NCBI RefSeq assembly: GCF_001620065.1
Contig: NZ_LQGV01000001.1
Coordinates: forward strand, 682,001 to 746,000
Origin: Microbacterium sp. TNHR37B
GTDB lineage: Bacteria; Actinomycetota; Actinomycetes; Actinomycetales; Microbacteriaceae
Direction of reading: 5' to 3'
Length of the DNA: 64,000 nucleotides
The notes under the pieces are model-generated. The model was not told the DNA's origin and did no database searches. It saw nothing but the letters and a program-made list of their open reading frames with translations. Below, piece by piece: positions 19,099 to 29,440 of the stretch (positions are counted from its first letter, which is position 1; each line of letters opens with the position of its first letter). The translations under genes were made by a program, and so were the position numbers.

Positions 19099-20032
19099 GG
19101 ACGAGCTCGCTCTCTGTCGGGAGGGTCGGAAGGTCGGCGACGAGTGCGGCGGCGCCCAGCACGACGGCGTCGGAACGCAGCGCGCCGGGGACGATCCGCA
19201 GCGGGATGCCGGAGACGGGCGGCTGGTCGCGGAGGACTTCGTCGAGACCGGGCTCGAGGAGGTCCCATGCGGAGCTCACCCCGCCGCCGACGACGGCCAA
19301 GGGGAGATCGAGGAGAGTGGCCGCGGACACGCACGCGAGCGCGACGGCGCGGCCGGCGTCGAGGAACACGCGGCGCGCCACATCGTCGCCCGCCCGCGCC
19401 CGGGTCGCGACGACGCGGGCCGACAGCGGCGCGGAGTCGGTCGCCCGGCAGTACCGGCGCGCGATCGAGGTGCCCGACGCGAGCGTCTCCAGGTGCCCGG
19501 TGCGTCCGCACGTGCACGCGAGGTCGCCGTAGCCGGGCGTATGACCGATCTCTCCTGCCGCGCCGTGCGGGCCGTGCCAGAGGGACCCTCCGAGCAGGAG
19601 CGCCCCGCCCACACCGGTGCCGAGCATCATGCCGAGAGCGTCGCCGCTGTCGGCACTCCCCCACGCGCGCTCGCCGAGAAGGAAGGCATTGACGTCGTTC
19701 TCCACCCGCACGGGCATCCCCAGCCGGTCGGTGAGTCTCTCGCCAAGCGGATATCCCGCCCATCCGACGAAGGTCTCCGACGCGGCGCGGATCTCTCCGG
19801 TGAGCTGATCCACGACTCCGGCGGCACCCACACCGACGGCAGCGGGAGGGCCACCCATCGCAGCGAGGTCGGCCACGACCGCCGCAGCGGTCTCGGCCAT
19901 CGCGTCGCCGCCGAGACGGGCCGGGGTCTCCCGCTCGGCCCGCGCCAGGACGGTCCCCTCGCGGGAGACGAGCGCGCCGGCGGTCTTGGTCCCCCCGATG
20001 TCGATCCCGGCGATGACCCCACCCGCGGTCAT
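19085..20032 (-). CDS. ROK family sugar kinase
   Basis: A 315-residue kinase. AGIDIGGTKTAGALVSREG is the phosphate-binding motif, VENDVNAFLLGE the catalytic Asp region, and CTCGRTGHLE the ROK zinc motif in the middle. No N-terminal helix-turn-helix is present, so it is an enzyme and not a repressor. The fucose route here does not need a kinase, so it may act on another sugar released by the hydrolases. Its ATG overlaps the permease stop by 4 bp. Confidence 0.87.
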   Translation of the reverse strand: MTAGGVIAGIDIGGTKTAGALVSREGTVLARAERETPARLGGDAMAETAAAVVADLAAMGGPPAAVGVGAAGVVDQLTGEIRAASETFVGWAGYPLGERLTDRLGMPVRVENDVNAFLLGERAWGSADSGDALGMMLGTGVGGALLLGGSLWHGPHGAAGEIGHTPGYGDLACTCGRTGHLETLASGTSIARRYCRATDSAPLSARVVATRARAGDDVARRVFLDAGRAVALACVSAATLLDLPLAVVGGGVSSAWDLLEPGLDEVLRDQPPVSGIPLRIVPGALRSDAVVLGAAALVADLPTLPTESELVREPR

Positions 20033-20955
20033 CGGCCACCCAATCCGGCCATCGCGATGCCCTTGACGAGGTGCTTCTGCAGAGCGACGACGAGAAGGGT
20101 CGTGGGGATCATCGAGATGATGGCCGCCGCCATCTGGAGGTCCCATCTCGTGCCGGTGATGCCGGAGAAGCTCGCGAGGCCGACGGGGAGCGTGCCGAGC
20201 TCGGAGTAGTCCACCGTCACGATGAGCGGCCACAGGTAGCTGTTCCAGAACGAGAGGAACGTGAACACCGACAGCACCGCGACGGCCGACTTCGACAGCG
20301 GCAGGATGATCTGGAGGAAGCTTCGCAGCGGCCCCGCGCCATCCACGCGCGCCGCCTCCTCCAGCTCGAACGGGATGCCCCGGAAGAACTGGCGCATCAG
20401 GAAGGTGCCGAAGGCGGTGAAGGCGAACGGCAGGATGAGTGCCTGGTAGCTGTTGACCCAGCCGAACCACTGCATGACCTGGAACATCGGGATCACGAGC
20501 ACCTCGGCGGGCACCATGAGGGTCGCGAGGAAGAGGACGAACACGGCATCCCTCCCCTTCCAGCGGAGTCGTCCGAACGCGTAGCCGGCGGTCGTGGAGA
20601 CCACGAGCACGACGAGGGTCCCGGCGACCCCGACGAACAGGGAGTTGCCGATGTACGTCCAGAACGGGCCGTACTCGAACACGGCCGCGAAGTTGCCCCA
20701 CTTCAGCTGCGAGCCGATCAGCGTCGGCGGCATCGAGAAGATCTCCTCGTTCGGCTTGAGGGCCGAGAAGAACGCGTACACGAGGGGCGAGACGAAGATC
20801 AGTGCCGCGAGGTAGATGCTGATGTGCGCGATGACGAGGCGCACCCGCTCTCCTCGGGTGCGGACCGCGGCGGCACGGCGTCCGCCCTCGCCGCGCGCGA
20901 CGTCGTCCTCGCCGGTGACGAGGGTCCGGGTGTCGGTGACGGACTCAATGCTCAT
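20029..20955 (-). CDS. carbohydrate ABC transporter permease, MalG type
   Basis: A 308-residue inner-membrane subunit with about six helices and the EAA loop ELEEAARVDGAGPLRSFLQI (contact with the ATPase) near residue 215. It pairs with the MalF-type permease, which it follows with an 11-bp overlap. No ATPase gene is in the cluster, so a shared MsiK-type ATPase elsewhere is likely, as is usual for CUT1 systems in actinobacteria. Confidence 0.9.
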   Translation of the reverse strand: MSIESVTDTRTLVTGEDDVARGEGGRRAAAVRTRGERVRLVIAHISIYLAALIFVSPLVYAFFSALKPNEEIFSMPPTLIGSQLKWGNFAAVFEYGPFWTYIGNSLFVGVAGTLVVLVVSTTAGYAFGRLRWKGRDAVFVLFLATLMVPAEVLVIPMFQVMQWFGWVNSYQALILPFAFTAFGTFLMRQFFRGIPFELEEAARVDGAGPLRSFLQIILPLSKSAVAVLSVFTFLSFWNSYLWPLIVTVDYSELGTLPVGLASFSGITGTRWDLQMAAAIISMIPTTLLVVALQKHLVKGIAMAGLGGR

Positions 20956-21850
20956 AGTGCACCCACTTGCGCTGAGCGGCGAACTGCACGCCGGTGATGA
21001 CGATGATGATCGCGAAGAGGATCCAGGCGGCGGCCGCCGCGAGGCCGAGATCGCCGAAGGTGAACCCCTGCTCCCAGATGAACATCACGAGCGGCTTCGT
21101 GGCATTGCCGGGGCCTCCGCCGGTGAGCAGCTGCGGCTGGGCGAACACCTGCAACGACGTGATCATCGTCATGATCGTCGCGAAGAAGATCGCCGGAGAG
21201 ATCATCGGGAGCATGACGCTCCAGACGAGGCGGAAGCCGCGGGCCCCGTCGATGCTCGCCGCCTCCAGGACACTCTCCGGGAGCTGCTCCAGGGCGGCCG
21301 AGAAGATCAGCATGTTGTAGCCGAGCCCCTGCCACACGCTCATGGCGACCACCATGGCCATGGCCCAGAACGGGTCGGCGAGGAAGTTGGGAAGCGAGAT
21401 CCCGAACCACCCCTGGGCCATGCCGTTCAGGAGCCCCTGCGGCTGGAGGATCATCTTCCACACCAGCACGTTGGCCACCATCGGCACGACCACCGGGATG
21501 AAGAACAACACCCGCAGCGCCCCGCGCCCGCGGATCCGGGGGCCGAGCCCGACGGCGAGCACGAGAGACAACGCGACGCTCAACGGCACGTACAGGATCG
21601 TGTACACCGCCGAGTTGCGCAGCGCCGGCCAGAAGTCGGGACTCGCGGTGAACAGCTTCACGTAGTTGTCGACGCCGTTGAAGGAACGGTCGCCGAACGT
21701 GGGCCAGTCGAAGACGCTCATCACGATCGAGAGCCCCACCGGCACGATCGTGAACAGGGCGAGCCCCACCAGGGCGGGGCTTGCAAACCCCAGCGCCTGG
21801 CGGGACTCGACCCGCGCGAGCGATCCGCGACGTTTCGTCGTGGTCGTCAT
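20945..21850 (-). CDS. carbohydrate ABC transporter permease, MalF type
   Basis: A CUT1 permease of about 301 residues with six helices. SVLEAASIDGARGFRLVWSV near 205 is the EAA motif. The ATG at 21850 has AGAAGAG 6 nt upstream, and a second ATG at 21856 would add two residues. It lies between the binding protein (37 bp upstream) and the MalG-type subunit, forming a complete import pore. Given the fucosidases, fucosylated oligosaccharides or fucosides are the likely cargo. Confidence 0.9.
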   Translation of the reverse strand: MTTTTKRRGSLARVESRQALGFASPALVGLALFTIVPVGLSIVMSVFDWPTFGDRSFNGVDNYVKLFTASPDFWPALRNSAVYTILYVPLSVALSLVLAVGLGPRIRGRGALRVLFFIPVVVPMVANVLVWKMILQPQGLLNGMAQGWFGISLPNFLADPFWAMAMVVAMSVWQGLGYNMLIFSAALEQLPESVLEAASIDGARGFRLVWSVMLPMISPAIFFATIMTMITSLQVFAQPQLLTGGGPGNATKPLVMFIWEQGFTFGDLGLAAAAAWILFAIIIVITGVQFAAQRKWVHYEH

Positions 21851-21887
21851 TGCCATCTCTTCTGCTCGAATGCCGTCCGCGGACGAC

Positions 21888-23150
21888 TCAGTTGCCGAAC
21901 TGCGCTTGCGCGTTCTTCAGCAGTTCCGCCATCGTCATCTGGCCGTTGTAGACGCTGACGAGGTTGGGCTGGACGTAGCTGTCGATCTTCTCCCAGTTCT
22001 TCGTCATGTACAGCGGCACGGTCGTGGCGAACGCCGACTCGAACACGGTCTTGACCTGCTCGCGGTACTCCTCGTCGATCGAGTCGAAGTACAGCGGCTG
22101 CGACTCCGTGCGCGCCGGGTAGGAGCGACCCGACGAGGCGATGTAGTCCTGCGCGTCCTTGCCGAGAAGCGAGCCCATGACCTTCAGCGCCTCTTCGGGG
22201 TGGTCGCACGTGGCGGAGATCCCGTAGCCGGACCCGAGGATGGGCCCGGGGTTACCCTGAGCGCCGGCGGGAAGCGGGGCCATTCCGGCCGCGAACCCGG
22301 ACTCGTTCTTGAGGTAGCTCACCGCGTTCCACGTGCCGTCGACGGCCATGGCGGCGTTGCCGCTCGTGTACTGGTTCTCGCCCCAGCCGGTGTCCGAGGC
22401 CGACGCAACGGGCGCGGCCACACCGAGCTTGGTCACGAGGTCGGCGTACCAGGTGGCCGCTTCGACGAACGCCGGGTCGTCGATGTGAAGCGTCCCGTCC
22501 TCCGCAGCGGGCTGCGTGCTGGAGTAGGCGATCGGCATGGACATCCACTGGTATCCGCCCATGCCCATCCCGAACCCGTACTTGCCATCCGTGGTGGCAT
22601 CCTTCGCGATCGACGCGAAGTCATCGAAGGTCCAGCCGATCTCGGGCGTCTTCGCGCCCGCAGCGGTCAGGAGGTCCTGGTTGTAGTAGACGAGCATGGT
22701 GGCCACGTCGAAGGGGACGCCGTAGAGGTCGCCTTCGAAGCTGAGGATGCCGTCGGCGCCCGGGTTGAAGTCGGCGAAGTCGAGTCCCGCGGTGGCGAGG
22801 TCCTCATCGGTGAGCTTGCGGAAGCCGGACGTGAACCCTCCGAGCTGCGCACCACTCATCCCCGTCACGCACGCCATGTTGCCGCTGGCCATGTTGGTGG
22901 TGAGCTTCGTGAAGAAGTCGTTCCACGGCGCGGTCTGCAGCTTGATGACGACATCGGGATTGGCCTTCTGAGCGATCTCCACCTGCGCCTCGAGCGCGGC
23001 AGTGTCCGACTCGCTCCCCGACCACATGTCGACGACGATCGTGGGCTTGTCGCCTCCGCTCGTTCCCGGGTCGGTGGTTCCCGCGCACCCGGTCAGGACG
23101 ACCGCGACGCCGGTCGCCGCGGCGACCGCCCCCACACGCATTCTGTTCAT
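21888..23150 (-). CDS. extracellular sugar-binding lipoprotein of ABC transporter
   Basis: A 420-residue CUT1 solute-binding protein. The N terminus is a lipoprotein signal with LTGC at residues 19-22, so the mature protein is anchored outside the membrane by Cys22. The body has the usual MalE-like pattern ([20 protein letters not shown], then [15 protein letters not shown] and [11 protein letters not shown]). GGAGG lies just upstream of the ATG. The gene starts 212 bp from the divergent ROK regulator, with a copy of the fucose-island operator between them. Confidence 0.92.
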   Translation of the reverse strand: MNRMRVGAVAAATGVAVVLTGCAGTTDPGTSGGDKPTIVVDMWSGSESDTAALEAQVEIAQKANPDVVIKLQTAPWNDFFTKLTTNMASGNMACVTGMSGAQLGGFTSGFRKLTDEDLATAGLDFADFNPGADGILSFEGDLYGVPFDVATMLVYYNQDLLTAAGAKTPEIGWTFDDFASIAKDATTDGKYGFGMGMGGYQWMSMPIAYSSTQPAAEDGTLHIDDPAFVEAATWYADLVTKLGVAAPVASASDTGWGENQYTSGNAAMAVDGTWNAVSYLKNESGFAAGMAPLPAGAQGNPGPILGSGYGISATCDHPEEALKVMGSLLGKDAQDYIASSGRSYPARTESQPLYFDSIDEEYREQVKTVFESAFATTVPLYMTKNWEKIDSYVQPNLVSVYNGQMTMAELLKNAQAQFGN

Positions 23151-23216
23151 GTTGCCTCCTCAGGCAGTGCAGTGACTCTTTGGTTATTTCGGCCATCGAA
23201 CTAACCTTGTACTCTT

Positions 23217-23230
23217 GTGACGCAAGTCAC
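23217..23230. promoter_or_regulatory. inverted repeat upstream of the binding-protein gene
   Basis: GTGAC-GCAA-GTCAC, a perfect 5-bp arm repeat, overlaps a second one (CTTG-TGACG-CAAG, 23214-23226), 67 bp upstream of the binding-protein ATG. It differs from the ACATCGGATGT operator 32 bp away and could be the site of the ROK regulator. This is inference from position and symmetry only. Confidence 0.4.
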
Positions 23231-23251
23231 CCTGACAGATTTCGAAACCCG

Positions 23252-23280
23252 TTGCAATACGAACATCGGATGTTTATCGT
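23252..23280 (+). promoter_or_regulatory. promoter of ROK regulator with fucose-island operator in the spacer
   Basis: TTGCAA (23252-23257) and TATCGT (23275-23280) are spaced by 17 bp. The spacer ends with the palindrome AACATC-G-GATGTT (23262-23274). The layout repeats that of the fucD promoter at 11690-11717. The site lies in the divergent gap and could also control the transporter operon. Confidence 0.65.
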
Positions 23281-23362
23281 TCGGTGATGTAGCGTCACAC
23301 GATCGAAACGAAGCACCGCGGGACCCCGCCGGTGGACCTGCACGAGAACCCAGGAGTCCCTG

Positions 23363-24520
23363 ATGTCGACCGACGGCGCACCGACCACCCCCTCCGACGA
23401 CCTCCTCAATCGGCGCATCATCGACCTCATATCGCGGGGCGACGCGCGATCACGCTCCGACCTCGCCTCCCTCCTGGGCCTTGCCCCCTCGACGGTCGGC
23501 CTCCGCGTGCAGTCCCTCATCGATGCGCACCTCCTCCGCGAACGCGGCGAGGGCACGTCCCGCGGCGGGCGCCGTCCGCGGCTCCTGGAGCTCGACGGCG
23601 ACGCGGGCGTCGTCCTCACCGCCGACATCGGGGGCGGTCACGCCCGGATCGGGGTACACGGCCTCTCCGGCGCCGTCCGCGACGTGCGCACCATCCCGGT
23701 CGTGCTCGCCGACGGACCCGTCGCCACCCTCGACGCCGTCTGCGCCGTCTTCGATGAGCTCTCGCGCGGCACGATCGTCCGCGCCATCGGGGTCAGCCTC
23801 CCCGGCCCCGTCGAGACCCGGTCCGGCACGGTGCACCAGCCCTCACGGATGCCGGGATGGCCCGGCTTCAGCGTGATCGCGCACCTGTCCGAGCGCTACG
23901 GCGCCACCGTCGCCGTTGACAACGACGCCAACCTGGCGGCACTGGGCGAACACCGTGAGCAGTTCGGCCTCGGCGGGCACAGCATCACCGTCAAGGCGGG
24001 GACGGCGATCGGCAGCGGCATCATCGTCGACGGCGCGATCCACCGCGGAGCCACAGCCGCCGCCGGCGACATCACCCACACCCGGATCGACGCCTCCGCC
24101 GGGCGGCCGTGCTCGTGCGGCAACACCGGATGCCTGGAGACGGTCGCCAGTGGCGCCAGCCTCGTCCGCCAGATGCAGGAGCTGGCTCACCAGGACGTGG
24201 TTCGCACGGGAGACGTGCTCCAACTCGCCGCCGACGGCAATCCCGAGGCGACGACTCTCGTCCGCACCGCCGGCACGCACCTCGGACAGGCGCTCTCCGG
24301 CGTCGTGAACTTCTTCAACCCGCACGCGGTCTTCCTCACCGGCAGCATGAGTGCGTCGGAGCCCTTCCTCGCTGCCGTCCGCAGTCGCGTGTACGAGGCC
24401 TGCCATCCACTGGTCACCCAGCAGCTGCGCATCGAGCGCGCCCGAACGGGCGCCGATGCGATCCTGTGCGGCGCGGCCCTCTGGGCCCTCGACAACCTCG
24501 AGCTCCCCGTGGTGCGCTGA
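23363..24520 (+). CDS. ROK family transcriptional regulator
   Basis: A 385-residue protein with an N-terminal winged helix-turn-helix (LISRGDARSRSDLASLLGLA through STVGLRVQSLIDAHLLRERG, residues about 20-65). A ROK sugar-binding domain follows (ADIGGGHARIGVHG, VDNDANLAALGEHREQ, and the zinc motif CSCGNTGCLE near 250). Such proteins (NagC/XylR type) repress sugar uptake genes and respond to sugars. It is divergent from the binding-protein gene. CAGGAG lies 6 nt before the ATG. Confidence 0.9.
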   Translation: MSTDGAPTTPSDDLLNRRIIDLISRGDARSRSDLASLLGLAPSTVGLRVQSLIDAHLLRERGEGTSRGGRRPRLLELDGDAGVVLTADIGGGHARIGVHGLSGAVRDVRTIPVVLADGPVATLDAVCAVFDELSRGTIVRAIGVSLPGPVETRSGTVHQPSRMPGWPGFSVIAHLSERYGATVAVDNDANLAALGEHREQFGLGGHSITVKAGTAIGSGIIVDGAIHRGATAAAGDITHTRIDASAGRPCSCGNTGCLETVASGASLVRQMQELAHQDVVRTGDVLQLAADGNPEATTLVRTAGTHLGQALSGVVNFFNPHAVFLTGSMSASEPFLAAVRSRVYEACHPLVTQQLRIERARTGADAILCGAALWALDNLELPVVR

Positions 24521-24541
24521 CTCCCCCGCGTCCGGGCAGGC

Positions 24542-25807
24542 TCACTCCCCGCGCAGCGTGAGCTCGATCACGGGCACGACGACCTCGGGCCGCCGGATCG
24601 GCAGATGCACCGAGAGGGTTCCCGCCGGCTGGCCTGCCGGCGTCATCAGGTCGGCCTCCCGGTCGGGATCACTCACCGAGGTCCGCAGCCAGGAACCGTC
24701 ATGGAGGAGCCGCGCGAAGGAGACCTTCCCGGCCAGCCCCGGCAGGTGCACGACCCCCATCGGCCACGAGAACAGGTGGAGGAACACCCGGTTCCCCTGC
24801 CGCGTGTAGACGCCCTCCCGCGGCGCGACGAGTCCCGCGTGCCCCGCCCCGACGATCGCGTCGCGATGGAGGGCCATCCACTCGCCGATCTGCGCCAGCG
24901 TGCGCTCGTCGCGCGGAGCGATGGCGCCCCGTCCGTCCGGCCCGACGTTGAGGAGCATGTTGCCATCCATCGACACCGAGTCGGCGAGCATCTGCACCAG
25001 GAGTGCGGCGGACTTCTGGTCGTGGTTGTCGCGGTGGTATCCCCATGAGCCGTCCATCGTCTGGCAGGCCTCCCAGGTCTGGGCGACACCGTCCCGCACG
25101 AGCGGCTCGGTGGGCTGATACTGCTCGGGGGTGACGAAGTCGGCCGGGATCCCGAGGCGGTCGTTGACGAGCATGTCGGGCTGCAGCTCACGGCACATCG
25201 CGAGGAGCCCTGCGGCGTCCCAGTCCTCCGGTCCCTTGCCGGCGAGGCCGTCCCGGGTCTCCGGGTAGGTGAAGTCGAAGAACAGGTAGTCGATCGCTTC
25301 ATAGTCAGTCAGCAGCTCCCGCACCTGAGCGTGGAGGAACTCGCGATATCGCGACATGTCACGCGTCGCGTTCCGCTCGGCGATGCCGGCCTCCCCGCGA
25401 CGGGGGTGATTCCAGTCGATCGTGAAATCGGGATGGTGCCAGTCGATGAGCGAGTGGTAGAAGCCGACGCGGAGGCCCTCCTCCCGGAGCGCCTCGACGT
25501 ACTCGCGGACGAGGTCGCGACCACAGGCCTTCGGGGCGGTGAAGTCGCTCACCGCGCTGTCCCACAGGGCGAACCCGTCGTGGTGCTTGGTCGTGAGCAC
25601 GACGTAGCCCATCCCCGTGTCCGCGGCCCGGCGAGCGAGAGCGCGCGCATCGAAGCGGTCGGGGGCGAAGTGATCGAAGTACACGCGGTACTCCTCGTCG
25701 GTCAGCCGCTCGTAGTTCTGCACCCACTCGTGCCGCGCCGCGGCGCTGTAGAGACCGAAGTGCACGAACATCCCGAAGCGTGCGTGATCGAACCAGGCCT
25801 GTCTCAT
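24542..25807 (-). CDS. second alpha-L-fucosidase (GH29, short form)
   Basis: A 421-residue GH29 enzyme. It has ARFGMFVHFGLYSAAARHEW at the N terminus and LTTKHHDGFALWDS near 71-84. IDYLFFDFTYP places the probable nucleophile at D178 (WND in the other fucosidase is FFD here). It lacks a signal peptide. The two fucosidases diverge strongly in motif wording and length and may belong to different GH29 subfamilies, giving different linkage preference. It is transcribed alone, with an operator copy 34 bp upstream of its ATG. Confidence 0.91.
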   Translation of the reverse strand: MRQAWFDHARFGMFVHFGLYSAAARHEWVQNYERLTDEEYRVYFDHFAPDRFDARALARRAADTGMGYVVLTTKHHDGFALWDSAVSDFTAPKACGRDLVREYVEALREEGLRVGFYHSLIDWHHPDFTIDWNHPRRGEAGIAERNATRDMSRYREFLHAQVRELLTDYEAIDYLFFDFTYPETRDGLAGKGPEDWDAAGLLAMCRELQPDMLVNDRLGIPADFVTPEQYQPTEPLVRDGVAQTWEACQTMDGSWGYHRDNHDQKSAALLVQMLADSVSMDGNMLLNVGPDGRGAIAPRDERTLAQIGEWMALHRDAIVGAGHAGLVAPREGVYTRQGNRVFLHLFSWPMGVVHLPGLAGKVSFARLLHDGSWLRTSVSDPDREADLMTPAGQPAGTLSVHLPIRRPEVVVPVIELTLRGE

Positions 25808-25840
25808 CGCGATCCTCTCTTTGGCCCCATCTTGCCACAG

Positions 25841-25851
25841 ACATCGGATGT
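25841..25851. promoter_or_regulatory. third copy of the fucose-island operator
   Basis: ACATC-G-GATGT, identical in its 11-bp core to the sites at 11702-11712 and 23263-23273, lies 34 bp upstream of the second fucosidase start. I see no strong -35/-10 pair around it. Confidence 0.65.
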
Positions 25852-25881
25852 TTGATGCCACTGCGCGCGCGGCGGACGACG

Positions 25882-25913
25882 AGAGCCCGGACCCTTGTAA
25901 GGGTCCGGGCTCT
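25882..25913 (-). terminator. terminator downstream of ilvC
   Basis: A perfect 15-bp stem (AGAGCCCGGACCCTT at 25882-25896, its complement at 25899-25913) lies 55 bp past the ilvC stop. On the ilvC strand it lacks a long T run. The stem is strong enough to act in a high-GC host and it insulates the fucosidase promoter from the ilv operon. Confidence 0.75.
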
Positions 25914-25967
25914 GCTGGCTTACGTGAAGCCGGGCTCGGCGGGTGCGCCGAGGTCGTGTCGCCGCGA

Positions 25968-27600
<1,633 letters not shown>

Positions 27601-27601
27601 C

Positions 27602-29401
27602 TCAGGCCTCCTCGTCGAACGTCGGGGCGTGGTCGCGCGCGTACTGGATGTAGCTGTTGCTGACGCCCTGCGGCACCATGGGCCACACCATCGCGTCGGC
27701 GCTCACGACGAAGTCGAGCACCACGGGACGGTCGTTGGTCTCCAGGGCGGTGCGGATGGCCGCGTCGACGTCCTCCTCCTTCTCCACGCGCAGCGCGAGG
27801 CAGCCGTAGGCCTCGGCGAGCTTGACGAAGTCGGGAATGCGGATCGTGTCGTGGCCCGTGTTCAGGTCGGTGTTCGAGTAGCGGCCGTCATAGAAGAGCG
27901 TCTGCCACTGCCGCACCATGCCGAGCGACGAGTTGTTGATGATCGCGACCTTGATGGGGATGTTGTTGATCGCGCAGGTGGCCAGCTCCTGATTGGTCAT
28001 CTGGAAGCACCCGTCGCCATCGATCGCCCACACCACACGGTCGGGCTCGGCGACCTTGGCCCCCATCGCCGCCGGGACGGAGTAGCCCATCGTGCCCGCT
28101 CCACCGGAGTTCAGCCACGCGTTCGGGCGCTCGTACTTGATGAACTGGGCCGCCCACATCTGGTGCTGGCCGACCCCCGCGGCATAGATGCCTTCGGGAC
28201 CGGTAAGCTCGCCGATGCGGGAGATGACGTACTGCGGCGAGAGGAGACCGTCGGTCGGCTCGGCGTAACCGAGAGGGAACTCGTCCTTCAGTCCGTCCAG
28301 GAACGCCCACCACTCCGTGGTGTCGGGCTTCTGTCCGCCGGTGACCGCGCGGAAGGCCGCGTCGAGGTCGACCAGAACGTCGCGGAGGTCGCCCACGATC
28401 GGGACGTCGGCGGTGCGGATCTTGGAGATCTCGGCGGGATCGATGTCGACGTGCACGACCTTGGCGTGCGGCGCGAACAGCGCGGCCTTGCCGGTGACGC
28501 GATCATCGAAGCGGGCCCCGAGCGAGATCAGCAGATCCGCCTCCTGGAGCGAGAGCACAGCGGGCACCGTGCCGTGCATGCCCGGCATGCCGAGGTGCTG
28601 CGGGTGCGAGTCGGGGAAGGCGCCGCGCGCCATCAGCGTCGTCACGACAGGGGCCCCCGTGGCCTCGGCGAGGGCGAGCAGTTCAGAGGACGCCTGCGAG
28701 CGGATGACACCGCCACCCACGTACAGCACGGGCTTGCGAGCTTCCGCGAGCAGCTGCGCGGCGGCCTGGATCTGCTTGCCGTGAGCCTTGGTCACCGGCC
28801 GATAGCCCGGCAGATCGATCTTGGGCGGCCAGACGAACGGTACCTCGGCCTGCTGAGCATCCTTCGTGATGTCCACCAGAACGGGACCGGGACGTCCCGT
28901 CCCTGCGATCTCGTACGCGGCGGCGATCGCACCGGGGATCTCGGAGGCGTCCTTCACCAGGAAGGAGTGCTTCGTGATCGGCATCGTGATGCCCACGATG
29001 TCGGCCTCCTGGAAGGCATCGGTCCCCATCAGCGTCGAGAACACCTGGCCGGTGATGCACACCAGTGGCACGGAGTCCATGTACGCGTCGGCGATCGCGG
29101 TGACGAGGTTGGTCGCACCGGGGCCGCTCGTCGCGATGGCGACGCCGACCTTGTTCGATGCCGCGGCGTAGCCCTCGGCCGCGTGACCGGCACCCTGTTC
29201 GTGCCGCACGAGGATGTGGCGCAGGGCGGACGAGTCCATGAGGGGGTCGTAGACGGGAAGGATCGCCCCGCCCGGGAGACCGAAGACGTCGGTGACGCCC
29301 AGCAGTTCGAGCGAGCGGACGACCGCTTCAGCGCCCGTGAGGACGGGCGCCGCGTTTCCGCGCGCGGGTGGTCGGGGCACAGCAGCAGTGTCGGATGACA
29401 T
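27602..29401 (-). CDS. ilvB: acetolactate synthase large (catalytic) subunit
   Basis: A 599-residue ThDP/FAD enzyme of the first common step in branched-chain amino acid synthesis. Its N-terminal ThDP region has [11 protein letters not shown] and the catalytic glutamate in [14 protein letters not shown] (near residue 75). The FAD domain is central. The C-terminal ThDP motif is [24 protein letters not shown] (about 465-490). Its ATG lies 39 bp past the ilvD stop. Confidence 0.96.
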   Translation of the reverse strand: MSSDTAAVPRPPARGNAAPVLTGAEAVVRSLELLGVTDVFGLPGGAILPVYDPLMDSSALRHILVRHEQGAGHAAEGYAAASNKVGVAIATSGPGATNLVTAIADAYMDSVPLVCITGQVFSTLMGTDAFQEADIVGITMPITKHSFLVKDASEIPGAIAAAYEIAGTGRPGPVLVDITKDAQQAEVPFVWPPKIDLPGYRPVTKAHGKQIQAAAQLLAEARKPVLYVGGGVIRSQASSELLALAEATGAPVVTTLMARGAFPDSHPQHLGMPGMHGTVPAVLSLQEADLLISLGARFDDRVTGKAALFAPHAKVVHVDIDPAEISKIRTADVPIVGDLRDVLVDLDAAFRAVTGGQKPDTTEWWAFLDGLKDEFPLGYAEPTDGLLSPQYVISRIGELTGPEGIYAAGVGQHQMWAAQFIKYERPNAWLNSGGAGTMGYSVPAAMGAKVAEPDRVVWAIDGDGCFQMTNQELATCAINNIPIKVAIINNSSLGMVRQWQTLFYDGRYSNTDLNTGHDTIRIPDFVKLAEAYGCLALRVEKEEDVDAAIRTALETNDRPVVLDFVVSADAMVWPMVPQGVSNSYIQYARDHAPTFDEEA

Positions 29402-29440
29402 GAAAGAACCTCGAATGATCGATGACGCTGTCAGGACGGC

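Noticed and set aside
20029..23150. Missing ABC ATPase as a sign of a broken transporter
   Set aside because: CUT1 importers in actinobacteria commonly share one ATPase (MsiK) encoded elsewhere, so absence here is normal.
29402..29440. Leader-peptide attenuator or T-box upstream of ilvB
   Set aside because: The gap to ilvD is 39 bp, too short for a leader and hairpins, and no run of branched-chain codons is seen.
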